A stretch of 64,000 bases of DNA from Cunninghamia lanceolata (lineage: Eukaryota > Streptophyta > Pinopsida > Cupressales > Cupressaceae). Of this stretch, positions 1-12,640 are shown piece after piece. Each line of letters begins with the position of its first letter. Within the stretch, counting starts at the first letter, position 1. The stretch lies in the NCBI GenBank assembly GCA_027924645.1, contig BSBN01000334.1, positions 3,224,001 through 3,288,000 on the forward strand. The letters run 5' to 3'. A program made the translations under genes and the position numbers. Under the pieces are notes generated by a model. That model was not told the DNA's origin, did not search any database, and was given only the letters and a program-made list of their open reading frames with translations.

Positions 1-3000
1 CCAAGAACATTCAATCCAAGAATAATTTATATGAAGGCTCAATTTGGACACAACATATAACTAGGATCAAAAGAAATATCTGCATACAATTTCACAATAA
101 TGAGACATGAAAAAGGACAAAGTGTTGTCACAATGAAGCCTCAGATCAAAAGCTACAAATTTAAGGCAAATAGATGAAATAGGAAAGATCTACTATATAG
201 AACTGGGAGGAGTACATGAAAATCTAGTAAAAACTAAGTAAAAAATAAGTCTACAAACTCTCTCCCTATGCTTAAGAGAGAAGAAACAATAATCTCCAAC
301 TGACTCGAGAAATAACTAGCTTTCTCCTATCAATACCTGCCAATAGATGTCCCAAGAGAAAAAACTGGAAAAAAGCTCCTAAAAATAGACATGTAAATCA
401 ATTTTGAGCTCCTCTAAAAAGGTATCAAAAAGCCCTTTGAAATGCTTCCAAACTAAAAAAGAAGTTGCCAAAAAATTCTATCAAGTGGCCCCCACCAAAA
501 TCTCCTTTAAAACATGCTTTATCTGCTTCATAAAGGCTCTATTTTGTCCTTATCTATCCAAATTTGCCTAGAAGAAAGCAAATCTAACAAGAAAGATCTT
601 GTCCTTATCCACTTTGCTTTAACTTTGATGGAAAATGCTCTGTATTTAGTGACAAACGCCATGGCTAGGTTTTGAAGTTTGACCCTCCATTTTCACTATC
701 TACGAGCACACTTCTTGGAGGTTTTTTATGTAGGAAAACAAAGGTAGTGCTTTTAGTGTCACTGATTAAACCATTTTCTTTACTTATCACTAGTTTTTTC
801 AACCCTCTGGCCATAGCTCTAAACAAGTTCTTGACGTATTTGTTCTGTTCTACTGTTCTTTGCTCTTTCGCTATGGATTGTGGCCACCATGGAATTTCTC
901 TGAGACTCTCCTTACGATGTTCAACTATGTCCTTTCTCAACACACAATGAGTAAGCTTCTTTGCCAGCTAAGCTCTACATTTTCCTCTTGTATTTCTGCA
1001 AAATAGATGCTCAATTCAGACAACATGCTGGAAGTACATTTCATTTCCTTCCTGCATTTGTTTATCAAACCCCTATGGCAGTGACCTTACGAAAAAATCT
1101 AGGTTTTCTTTATGATTCAATGACTCCACCTTTCTCTCACTTTCCTCAAAACAAACCAAAGAGACAAATGCTATTTCATTGTCATTTCTGTAAGTGAGGC
1201 CGCAACCTCATGAGGAAGCTCTAAGTTTTTATTCCCTTCCCCTGAGTGCAACCTCTATTTCTTCAATGTCCATGACTTCTGCTCAAAAGCATAAAGTGGG
1301 TGTGATCTTCTGTGAAAAAAGAGCCTCTCCTTGGCCACGGTGTTGATGACAAAACAAATGGTTTTTTGCCATTTCTGGGTATCTAATATTTTCTCAAACT
1401 TGGAATCCTTCTAGTTCATGCTTTGAATGTTGCTCCTCATATCTTATGTGACTAGTTTTTCTTGGATTTTATGTGGCAATCGGATAATGTGTTGCTTCTT
1501 TAGATTGAGTCATGACAAGACTATGAACACAGTCACTCTATATAACTACTTTTGGATGCCTTTTTGCTGTTCTCCTTGGGATTTCTAAGACTATGTGACA
1601 GAGTTCCTCATAGCTGTATGGCTATCATTACTAAACTAATGATTATCTTCACTCTTTATTACTATCTCTAAACTGAAACATGCATTCTTTCATGAAGATG
1701 TATGCTTATCACCGTGTCTTCATAGGTGGCTATCACATATATCTTTGAATCATGCTATAGTTTTACTTGGTTTTGAAAAGGCAGCAGTTCATATTAGATA
1801 GGCTTGAGCTGGTATATGACACCTTTCATTATGAACATTGCATGGACATTTCTGTGTATAGTATCATGTGTATGGCTGTTACATTCCATGAATTTTACTC
1901 ACAAGCCTACTACACGTTTTCCCCTTCCTGAATGACTGTCACATTACATTTGTTTTGACTGTGGTTTATAATTATCTTCTGGAACAATACCTCTTGTAGA
2001 TGAATTTAAACACTAACAATCCATCCTTTTGCAATGGTAAAGAGTATATTAATGATTTAACTCATATAGTTCTAGACTTGTATGCTTCACTTGATGACTA
2101 TGGCACTTAGCACTGATCTCCGTATACATTTGAGCACACTCTCTTGTTTTCCCAATTTATTGTACCATTTCAAATGTATTCTCATTCATACCATCTAGAA
2201 TCAATGTAACTCTTTTCACTCCACTGTAACATAGATAAGTATCATTGATATAGTCTGTTGTTCCATAGAATTTTTTATTTGCATTCACATAATACTTAGA
2301 TCTCTTGGATAGTCACTAGTACCATCTTTGTGAAGGTTTGAATAGTATACCTTTATCTTCATTACCATGCAATAGACATTTTCTCTGTATGGTAATTTTA
2401 TCATTCATATTCACTATTGTTGAGTGTCCTATTGTAGGTGACATGCTGCCTCAAACACAATAGACAATTCTAGATAGTTGACTACACTTTGGTCTTTTAT
2501 GACTACTCCATGTTTTGATCAGTAACATCATACTTTATCAACAAGACTTGAATTGTAGACACCTGTTCCTTAAGTACAATTGGCATTTGAAAAGACACCA
2601 TTCATATTGGTATTGAATACTCTTTGCTCAACAAAAGATTGCTGTCCTTTTCATGTGAGCACCTTTAGGCTACACCTGTCAATGACTCCATTTCACTGCA
2701 TGATTGATATGATGATGACTGACTTTGATCCTTTATGACTATAAGCTCTTGATGAGAATATATTTTAGTTGATATGGAAATGGGGTTTCATTGTCCTGCC
2801 TATCTCATGGACTACTCTTCATACCTTAAATACAAACAAATGACATGATGTGAAAATAAGTAGATATAACAAAATTATAATACTGGCAATGTCTTTTGAG
2901 CTATCTTGAATGAGCTCAATGCTCAGTGCCAGTGGTTCTCATTTCAAATCACCCTGAGTTGTCAATCATAGGTGGGCATTGAGCTTGCAGCTCATGCACT

Positions 3001-3828
3001 AACCCTGATGTAGTGTTCCTGCTTCATCCCCACTAAGAATCAAGGGAAGCATGGTAGACTCAACCATTGTGGGAGCCCACTTTACACCACATGCTCAAAT
3101 GTCTTCAAAACAACAACAAGATTTTACCTATACATGCACATGAAACAAACACATTAGTTTTTAAAAAATACTATTCAGTGATGTTTCATTTCTCTCCATC
3201 TCCTCCCTATGGATGATTCTCTTTATGATATTGTACATCATAGACAATATATTATGCTTTTGTTTTGTCTGATGAAGTATATACAAATGATTATATCATG
3301 ATCTCTAACCCCACTTTCTCCATCACAGCAGGTCCAGGTACATACGAAGCTTGGAGATGAAGAATAGTTGCAAGAAGATCAAACCAACTCTAACAAGTGC
3401 ATGCAATGATTGATATGCCCTGTTCTATATATGCTTCATTAGTCTATTTACTTTACAGCTCTGCATAGTAGATTGTGTCTAATGTCTTGGCTCAGCTATT
3501 CCCACAGCTTGTGTGGGACACTTGATCTGTTATGTTTTCATTCAATGCAATGTTTATTTATTTTGTGTATCTCATTTGTAAAATGAATAATCATTGTAGT
3601 GAAATGAGACATCTTATCTCTCATGCAAACTTCTGCAATGCAAATGAATGATAATTTGAAAATTCTTTCTCTTCTGTTGAACAACTGAACTGCAACATAA
3701 CTGAATGTCTCAAGCACCTCAACTATGCAAAACAAGATAATAGGCAAATGTTAAAAAACTTCCTCATATAAAATGAACTGAATGTTCTCCAGCTCTACCA
3801 ATTTGGGCTGTAGAGAAAATTCATAACA
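1..3828 (-). repeat. 3' LTR of element A (incomplete at window start)
   Basis: This is the direct repeat of 24313-28107 and is collinear over its whole length with small indels. On the minus strand it begins TGTTATGAATTTTC at 3828. The short open frames inside (for example 672-950) recur in the other LTR at 25015-25284 with substitutions. They are therefore repeat sequence and not independent genes. Confidence 0.9.
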
Positions 3829-3966
3829 TTTTTGGTGACTTCTGCTATATGCTTGCCTGCTATGCATCAGGACCAGTTACTTTAACTTGTCCATTGGGCA
3901 TGGAGTCATACTCTGCTCATCTCAAACTCAGAAAACTAAAACTTAGCACTTCAAACTACTCCAAAC
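3829..3966 (-). mobile_element. Element A interior, 3' stub next to the 3' LTR
   Basis: This 138 bp stretch between A's 3' LTR and the insertion point of B is the end of A's interior on the minus strand. The expected polypurine tract is poor: the minus strand reads AGAAGTCACCAAAAA just before the LTR. The interior resumes at 21307 after B. I see no coding sequence. Confidence 0.7.
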
Positions 3967-5000
3967 TGTAGACACCAAAAATTGATTCATTTCATTATTT
4001 ATCAATTTATTGCATTTTCACCATTTGCATCAGGATTTAGGTAACTTTGTCCCAGCACACTTGTCTTGAAAACATATAATAACCAATCTTTCTAATTAAT
4101 TAAATAAATCATATTTATTTTGTTAATTTCCCTCTAAATTTTCATCTAATTTCTTCTATTTCTCATAATTAAATATTTTTCTATTATTTAATTATTTCTT
4201 ATATTTCTTCCAATCAATTAAATAAATTTCTTAATTTATTTAATCAGTTTCCTCCATAGTAAATAAATAAAATTAATATTTTATTTATTTATCTTATCAT
4301 CACCTTTATAAATTAAATAAATTTCAATTTATTTAATTTATTTCCTCTCTCATTTAAAATCATCCCTTATCTTATCAATTTCTTCTATGTGTACAAGTTG
4401 GCCTTGTTCATTGGAATGATCTAGATTGAAAATTTTAATTGGTTCTAAAAATGACTATCCTCATCATCAAATCCTTAAAATAGGATATCTCTCTATTTTA
4501 AGTAAACTTATCTTATCATCAATAACAACTCAACTACAAACATTTTAAATAGGTCTTACCTATGGACAGATGGTTTGTATCCATTCACCTATCTTCTTGA
4601 TTAATCTCATCCCTCCATTATATCCTATCATCTCCACTGTTGATTGATTTTGGTTGAGGCCTATATAAAAACCCTTTCATTCGATACTTTGGATCTATTA
4701 TCAATCTACCATTATCATAGCGTCTACATTATCATCCTGAGGATATTGAACACTTGAGCATTTGAACATCCATTGAGCATATTATCACTATCATCTATCC
4801 ATCATCGTAGCTTTGATATTCATGATTATTCATTGTTGAGAAGAAATCCACATCACAAACAAGGAATCATACAATCTAGGTGATCTTGTTCTTGAAATGC
4901 ATGCTTTTTGGTTTCACTTGGATTCAATTCTTTGATGGTGGTAGGATTAGGTTTTGATTTAGATGCTTGATCTTATTGACTTGATTTTTACCCATCCACA
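3967..5000 (+). repeat. 5' LTR of element B
   Basis: This 1,034 bp repeat pairs with 20301-21306. It starts TGTAGACACC and ends CCATCCACA. Its first half is strongly AT-rich, with repeated AATTAAATAAAT blocks at about 4085-4350. GGCCTATATAAAAACCC at about 4658-4675 contains a TATA-like box well placed to be the element's promoter. The 3' copy carries the same box as CCTATATAAACACC. Confidence 0.92.
4660..4672 (+). promoter_or_regulatory. TATA-like box in the 5' LTR of B
   Basis: CCTATATAAAAAC lies about 330 bp before the LTR end and is conserved in the 3' LTR near 20981. Position and motif fit a retrotransposon promoter separating U3 from R. No transcription start can be seen directly. Confidence 0.5.
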
Positions 5001-5030
5001 TTCCAGCATGCCTAGTGGGACTCACGTCCT
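5001..5030 (+). other. Probable primer-binding region of B
   Basis: Directly after the LTR end comes TTCCAGCATGCCTAGTGGGA, followed by CTCACG. This aligns with the A site TTTTTGGCACACCAAGTGGG if the first bases have mutated. No initiator-Met type site (TGGTATCAGAGC) is present, which suits a Tat/Ogre-like priming tRNA. The exact tRNA is not determined. Confidence 0.5.
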
Positions 5031-5099
5031 TGATTAACTTTGCATTTTGAAGTTATTTTTTTTGTGAAGTTTAGGTTTTTCAGAGTGCTTAGGCAAATT

Positions 5100-6875
5100 A
5101 CAGTTGCATCTAAGTAAAAAGACATCACTTTTGGAATTTATGCATCACTTCTGAGGAAAAACTAGTCACTTCTGGTTGATAGTGCATCACTTTTAATTGA
5201 AAATTGCTCGCATTCGGCTGTTTCAGTCGCTTTCAACAATCTAGGGTTTTCTGTTAACATTTGATCTTACAAGTTTCTTTGCTAGGATTTTATTGATTAA
5301 TCAAGGGATTTAATCTATGTTTTTCATGTTCCTGGTCATCATATTATCATTTTCCAATCAATTTTTTTTAGGGTTTTTCATTTTGATGAGCTAGCATCCT
5401 TGATTTTGCAAGATCTCATCAATTTATCATTGTAGGGTATCCAATTGATCAATTTGTGGTTGCAGGGTATCCATCTGATCATATTTCATCTACTAGACCT
5501 TATATTTTAGGGTTTTGTAATCTTTGATAATCATTTCTTTCCTGATCCTAACCCTAATTGTGCAGGAACAAGGATTTTTATGCATCCCACAGATTTAGAT
5601 CACTTTTCAGTAGTAACAGGTTACTTCTGGTTTTTTTGCATTGCCTTTAACTAAAATCTAGTTGCATCTAGAATAAATCACATTCCTTATGCTCAACAGT
5701 TGATCACTTCTGGTAACTATGTGTCACTTCAAGCTTTGTCATTTACAGTTTGTTTTTTCTTGGCTACTAATCATCTATTTGTGCAACATCTTATCATTTG
5801 TTCAAGAAAAGGAGGTTGTGAAACTACTAACATATCTGTTGTAGCTTTGATCAATCAAAGACATCAATTTTATCACTAATCTAGGAACATTTGGATTTAG
5901 TACTTAAAAGGAACCATTGTTTGCTCCGTGCTTATTTTATCTTTCTTGAATTGCTTGTTGTGTATGTGTGTAACCCAAATTTAATAACAAAGGTATCCTC
6001 TCCTGTTTCCTATTAAATGGATCTTGGGTGCATGAGAACTTGTTATTATCGTTAGAGGGCCTGTCTTCCCAGTGTGAGAAGGGGTACGACCCAAGAGGTA
6101 ACAAGCTAAATCCAAGCTCTTCCAAGCCACTATATAAAAAAAAGTGTTTGTGTTGAAAGTCACAAATAATGGGTGTTGTTGTGTTACACCAACGAATGTT
6201 TCCCCCCAAACCCCATTGAGCATAAACTGTTTGTGCTAGGAAGCCTCCTTTAATAGAGTGAATCACCACATGTGTAGCCACCTGAATGAATGCCTATACT
6301 AGCAACCATTGTGTAGTGGCCCAAATCCCTCTATTTGTTGATGTAGAAGGCTGGGCCTTTGAAGCCGCCCTGACTCTCTTGGTTCTTAGTAGAGATAGTA
6401 GAGAGAATCCTAAGGTTACAAGCCTTGGTAAACTTAGAACCTGGTATGCGTGAGAAGTGAGTGCCATGGAGGGGAGCCAGTACTACCAATATCCTTCAGT
6501 TAGCTATCCACTTTGAATAAGCATGGCAAGGGGATTCAATAAATACAGTCCTTTTCCAGCCTAGGATTGTACATGTTTGTGAATGTGAGTGACTAAAATC
6601 ATTGTTTTCTTACCAAAATTCACCAAAATAGACCATTTGTTAGACCTAAATCACTTCTAAACTAAAATTGCTCACTTCTAGCTAAACTGCATTGCTTTTA
6701 AACAACAAAAAATCACTTTTGCACTAAAACTGCTCACTTTTGGTAAACCCCATCGCTTCTGGTCTACTATTACAGTCTACCATCCATAACACTATCCTAC
6801 TTGCTTTTGAGCTATCCTACCTCGCTTCTGAGCTATTTTGCCTCACATTTGAGCTATCATATCACCTCTAGTCAT
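5100..6875 (+). repeat. Leader of B with scattered TCACTTCTGG-type short repeats
   Basis: Before the gag relic the leader carries some 15-17 copies of a 10-12 base motif close to TCACTTCTGG. Clusters lie at about 5127-5200, 5600-5735 and 6645-6870, often preceded by CA, GC or AA. Spacing is irregular, so it is not a simple tandem array. A conserved-looking stretch between the clusters (5980-6560) has no convincing reading frame. Confidence 0.6.
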
Positions 6876-7151
6876 TTTTAGTTTGCCCATCTTATTTGTT
6901 GTCTTTTCTTCAATCTGAGCATCAAACATGGGCATCTGTCATCTATCTATTAACCTGCTTAACTGTTCTTCAGTAGTCTTAATCATCCAATCTCATCATC
7001 CCAAAATCATCATCTAAAATCCAAGAGCTTTGGTTGTTATCTCTAGGGTTTTCAAGTTCTATTTCATCCTATCAATCTGATCAATCTCTTCTAAGCAACC
7101 ACATTTCAATCATTTACAACCTTCAGCAAACATTCTACTAGAAACTACATC

Positions 7152-10100
7152 ATGTCAACCCTAGACGACCTCCAAAATCTCCTTCATATGCTTTGCCACA
7201 TGCATGCAAGCCAATCACCTTTAGAGTAGCGAACCTTTCAAAGCATTCAAGATATGATTCAAATGTTTCGAACAAGCCAATCCTCACACATGGAATACCT
7301 CTTGGTAGAAATCCAACACCTCTTGGGCCACTTGCAAAGTCCAACAAGCATCTTCTTGATCCTATTTGGCACCTATGCCATCCTATCTATCCACTCATCA
7401 ACTCAATTCTATATCAACTTATTCCATTTCTTCTAATGTTAGCCCTTATCCATGTCAATATCCATCTCAACAACAATTATCCCATGACATCCCTTCATCA
7501 ACATATCATCAACCCTTTCAATCACAACAAATCATATCACAAGAAGCCCAAAATCCCCACATTTTACCTTCACCTTCACCTTCACCTTCATGTCATGTCA
7601 ATGCAATATCTACCCAACAAAATCCACCTTGAATTCATCAAGACCATTTTCAAGGCCAAAAGGTGTTTTCACAAGAGGTGCATACAAATCGAAACAATCC
7701 CTTGTACATAAATCAAGCAAGTCCAAGTACACATTTCCAACAAAACAATCAAGTATCATTAATAGATCTAAGTCCACCTTTGCAACCGAAAGCACATCCA
7801 AGTTCAAGTGGCACCCTATACATAAATCAAGTGTCCTTAGGCTCACCCATGCTACAAGATTAAATAACCTTTGATGAGGGAAACACCAATCTAGAGCAAG
7901 TATCTTATGAACACCCTCCATCATCATCCAATCAAATCCCAACACATGAGCCTACTAGTCGTATTCTAACACCACTATGTGATCCCAATCCTAGTCCATT
8001 GGTCCCTCCACCTTCTAACCCATCAAGTCCTTCATCACCTTCATCACCATGTAACTTCACTCCATTACCTAATGAAAATGTGGAGTATATTTTATGACAG
8101 ATGCTTGAAGTAAAACTCATTGAACTTCCTGATGTCAAACCATCGGAGGAAAGTACATACAATGAACATGGCTATTGCGCATATCATAGGATTAAAGGTC
8201 ATAACACAAATGTATCTCCCATATTTAGGCCACTCCTCTATAAATTGTCACCCCCATCCAATCCAAGTCCTAGCCCATCAAACTCCATTATCCTTCCATC
8301 CCATCAAAGTCCTAATCCTAACCCTACAACACCCTCTGCTATTATTGTTCATCCATTATATTGCCCATCTACCCATACACTTGCAAAGGATGTGATCCAA
8401 TGGCTACTAGCTAGGAATCGACTATGCCAAACACCCATTCATGAGCATATTAAAGAACCTTCAAACAATTTGCTTATTCCTACAATCCCACCATGTGATC
8501 CACAAGCCATCAAGCCTAATCAAGAGCCTAACACAATTAGCCCAAGTCAAGAGCCATTGTATCCTCATGTTGAGGACCATGAAGGACCTATCAAGCCTAT
8601 TGAAGAGTCTCCAAACATGAGTCCATATCAAAGTCAAGAGTCATAATACCTTTATGTTGTTGACTAAAAGCCTCTCCAAGAGTCCTCCACTTTGATCCAA
8701 AATCAAGAGGTATGTCAATAGTCTAATCTAAATCATGTGGAAACATCAAGCCCTCATCCTAATGAAGATCAAATCACTTCCATTCAACCTATCGATAACA
8801 TTTATCTTTTCCATGATCAAGATGATACCTACGAGGAAGCTATCTATGAGCAGCTTGATCCTATACCTATCCATGAGAAAGAAATCCAAATCCAACCCAT
8901 CCATAACATATATCTTTTCCATGATCAAGATATTATTCATGATGAAGAAGCTATCCATGACCACCCTAATCCTATAACTACTCCTATCCATGAGCAAGAT
9001 ATCCAAATTGATCCTATCCATCCTCCATCTAGCCCAATCCATGATGAGAAAACAACCACTAGTTATGATGAGACATATACTTCCCAATAACACATAAACA
9101 TAGATGATAAAACTAATAGTTTAGATCTACATGCACATAATCAAGATCCTAATGATCCTTCCACCTCCACTATCAACCCAATTTTAAATCCACCATCATG
9201 TCCTATTGGTCTTACTACCCTCATATATGAATGTTCTTCCTTTGGACAACAACCATTGTCTACCACCCCACCTTCTGCATCGAATAATGAACAAAAAGTC
9301 TAGTTCCCAAAACACCTCTAGTCCCATTGTCAATCACATATTTCAACAAGATAAAGATGTTGGTAATTCCTCCATCCCTCATAAGTCTACTTCTTGTCAT
9401 AAGTCCCATCACACCCCAAGCATATGTTGCCTTTTCACCTCCACTATCCTATGAATCGCAAAAGCATGTGACCATACACCTTCCACCATCTAATTTACCT
9501 CCACTCCTTCCAACTCCAAATATGCTTCCATCTTCCTTACCTCCATTACTCCTAACACCTAATTATCCATTTATCCATAAACCCTCTCATATTTCTTACC
9601 ATGATGAACAAATGCAAATATCATCTAAACATAAAGATTTCACTTAGTCCGCCAAATCCATTCCTAAGGGATTCAAAAACAAACAATTAGATGTCTCTAC
9701 CTCTAAAGCCACAAATCCTACCATGAATCATACAAATCCTCATTCCTTAGGGCACAATTGAAAAAAATCAAAGCAAAATACCTCCAAAAAGCTACCTAAG
9801 TCTAAACCTCCAAAAGAAAAGGTCAAACCAAAATGGTTTGGGTCCCTAAGAAAAACTCGAACAAGTCAAATGAGGCATCCTCTTCTACATCTAAAAAATC
9901 CCAAACATCCCCTTCCATCCAAAAATCCCACAAGCAAAGTAAAAATCATAAAAATATTAAGTCTCTGTGGGTCCTTAAATCACTCCATCATCCATCTCCT
10001 AAGCAAACATCACCATTGCTTCCTACACCACCTTGCCATCAAAAGCTTCAAAGTTTATCACAGTGTGTGCAATCATTGGTCATGGTTCCCTTCCATTCCA

Positions 10101-10217
10101 CAACAATTCCACATACCTCCATCTCCCCATCCTTCATTCATTATCCTACATATCTCCGTAATCACCTTCCTATGGTCCATGCTTTTGCATAATCCTTTTA
10201 TCCATCCTTTTCCATAA
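7152..10217 (+). pseudogene. Degenerate gag-like coding region of element B
   Basis: A likely start at 7152 opens MSTLDDLQNLL and continues through several frames broken by stops and shifts. The middle (8101-8646) holds YCAYHRIKGHNT (from about 8173), which matches the C-x2-H..GH-x-T finger of Tat/Athila-type gag proteins. The cysteine expected a few residues later is a serine, so the finger is broken. The remainder is rich in Pro, Ser, His and Asn, with low-complexity PSPSPSPS stretches and a duplicated NIYLFHDQD block at 8737-9090. The last recognisable part (9833-10217) is Lys/Ser-rich. In an intact element gag would form the virus-like particle; here it cannot make a full protein. I see no protease motif after it. 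Confidence 0.6.
8750..9065 (+). repeat. Imperfect coding repeat in gag-like region of B
   Basis: Two copies of a block encoding IQPI(D/H)NIYLFHDQD lie about 126 bp apart, followed by further PIHE/PIHD variants. At DNA level the unit is built on ATCCATGA..CAAGA. This is a small internal expansion in the linker of the gag-like protein. Confidence 0.65.
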
Positions 10218-11380
10218 GTCCTATATAATTCACATCATGATCCACTATCATTCCTCCATAATCCATATCATAATCCAATATCCCCCAACTTTCCATAATC
10301 CATATCATAATCCACTATTTACCTAATCCATTTCCCTCTGACATCTCCCTACCAACATCTATGAGCACACTTGACATGGGCAATGCAGTTGACATCCATC
10401 TCTAGTGGGACTATCACCATTCATGGAACTAGCCACTTGAGTCCCTCCTATTCATTACCATGGTGAAAACCTTCTTGTAGGCACCATGTGTAATTGTCAT
10501 ACCGTAATTTTTTTTTAGAAAAGTAAAGAGAAATCCCTTCATCCAACGATGAAAACTTGGTAAACAGGTGCCTTGGATAAGTACCATGATGAAAACCTGG
10601 CAAATAAGTGTCATGTGTAGGTTGGTCTTCTATGTCACTTACACTTGGGGGCACCTTGTCTCATCCACCTTATCATTTCCAACCTATCAGGTTCCATATT
10701 ATCATGTCCTACCATTTCCATATCCTATCCTACCATCCTTAGCCATTACACCCAAATACCTATCCTATTGAGTCCATTCATCCTCCCTTCCTCCTTATGA
10801 TCTTGATGAAGATATGGGGGCAAAATGTTGAAATATGCTTTGGATATCTCTTGATATACCTTATCATTTTCTCATCCTTTTCTCATAAGCTTTGTCACGC
10901 AAAATCCTAATTCCACCACCAAGAATGGGGGCATGTTATTCTCATGCGACATAGTCTTTAGAGATCACATCCTAACTCCCTTATGATGCACACATCCATC
11001 CACTATAGCCTATCCTTATATCTATCTATTTGACATGAGCTTTCCATTCCACCTAACCCTTTTATTCATCCCATCTATCTATCATGAGTCTTCCCTTCCA
11101 TCCACTCCCACCTCCAACCTTGCACCTAGACTTGGTTTTCCCTTGTCATTGGTATCTAGCATAAAGGCTATCGAAATTGTAAATCCATTGGCATTTTCCA
11201 AAAATTAAATATCTCAAAAATCCAAAAACATCAAAATATTCATAAAAAATCTAAGAAATAAAATCAATCGAATCACATCAAATTCATCAAAATCACATCA
11301 ATCAAATAAATCCATCAATCCAATTCCTTCAATCAAATCATCCCTTCACCAACCAAAATCACATCAATCCCATTCATCCA
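10218..11380 (+). mobile_element. Non-coding interior of B, left of nested element H
   Basis: No convincing reading frame is present. The segment is rich in CCAT/ATCC, with repeated CATAATCCATATCATAATCC phrases near 10220-10320 and AATCAA/ATCACATCAA runs at 11220-11375. It ends at the H insertion target ATCCA (11376-11380). The pol region expected after gag is missing. Confidence 0.6.
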
Positions 11381-12625
11381 TGTTTAGGGTAAAATTGGAT
11401 TTTTTGATCTTTTGTGGCTTATATGTTAAAATCCTCCTTTCACCGTAACATTGAAGGAACTAGGGTTGAGTGGTGAGTACTATCATACCCTAGGTCATTT
11501 GCAAATGAGGGGAAGCTTGGATTACGGAATTAATTATCAATTTTTCCATCTTCTATGCTCAATTGACCATTAAAACCCTAATTACGCAAATATGACAACA
11601 AATTAATGAATTACAGAAAAATATCTTGCAGATGGGAGTAAAATGCCAAATTACAGGATACCTATTTTTAGGGTTTCAAAGATGAATAGTCGGGGACACT
11701 GGAGCGGGTGCCCAAGTCCAAGGTACCTTCTTTTTCAGGGAATCTGGACCTCCTTGAGACATTGATAAGCCTTGTAACTTCTATTTTCTAGAATCTATCT
11801 ATGGAGGACTCTAGAGTGAGCACCCTAGTCCTAAAAGTGCTCCTTTGTCTATATTTCCTTCAGATCCTGAATCTCTAATGTCTTCCAAGCCTTCCTGCAA
11901 CTCCACTTTTTTCGGATATGACACCTGTAACTTGCAATCCCAAGATTTGGTTTGGGGGTTGTGGTGTTTAGAGGTTTGCCTCTGTCAACCCCGAAGGACA
12001 CTTAAGTCTTTGAAAACCATTATCAGATAAAGATGGCGTGCCCTTCTGAGGCAGAGGCAAAAACTAAAGGAATCAATGATAAAAATAGAATGATATGTCA
12101 CCTTGTAGTGAAGCTCTCATGGAGGAAGATGCTCTTCATGCCATGAGGAGATTGATGCTCAAATCTACAATATCAACACATAAAACATCCAAGTCTGCTC
12201 TTGCAATACAATAGAAAGATTTGAATCACCTTGAGAACACAATAGCTTGCTAATTAGAATCTAGTTTACAAATGAATGCCTACATATGTTTATATATGCA
12301 CGTAAAAGCACTCCCACCAAGATATTTGAAATTCAAACTTACCGTGTCGGTAAAGGGACCTAATAACAGTCACTAACCAACACTTAGAAATTGAGATTGC
12401 CCTAAAATAGGTTAGGACCAGGGTGTGGGCACCCAAGTTCTCCTCCCCTATTTTAGGTAGGGTACAACTCAAGGGGTCCTCCTAGGTCCTATTTGCCATG
12501 GGACTTAGGTCTCATTCCATCAGGGTGCTAAAATATGAACTAAAATGTCATAAATGCACTCTAAAGACCTGGGAGCTAAACCTTATGAGGGAAAAGCCCC
12601 CAAGGAGACATTTTCTGACGTTACA
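11381..12625 (-). repeat. 3' LTR of element H
   Basis: This copy pairs with 16881-18125. On the minus strand it begins TGTAACGTCAG and ends CTAAACA. The small frames inside have no independent coding support. Confidence 0.93.
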
Positions 12626-12640
12626 TTTAGCACCCACTTT
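12626..12640 (-). other. Polypurine tract of H
   Basis: On the minus strand AAAGTGGGTGCTAAA lies directly before the 3' LTR. It is purine-rich with three pyrimidines and sits where plus-strand DNA synthesis would start. Confidence 0.55.

Noticed and set aside
672..950. 92-codon frame (and the 665-943 frame on the other strand)
   Set aside because: Lies in the LTR of A and recurs with substitutions at 25015-25284; composition is LTR-like and no domain is visible.
5937..6281. 114-codon minus-strand frame in the leader of B
   Set aside because: On the opposite strand to gag, no motif, and located in non-coding leader.
7610..7945. 111-codon minus-strand frame
   Set aside because: Shadow of the Pro/Ser-rich gag-like relic on the plus strand.
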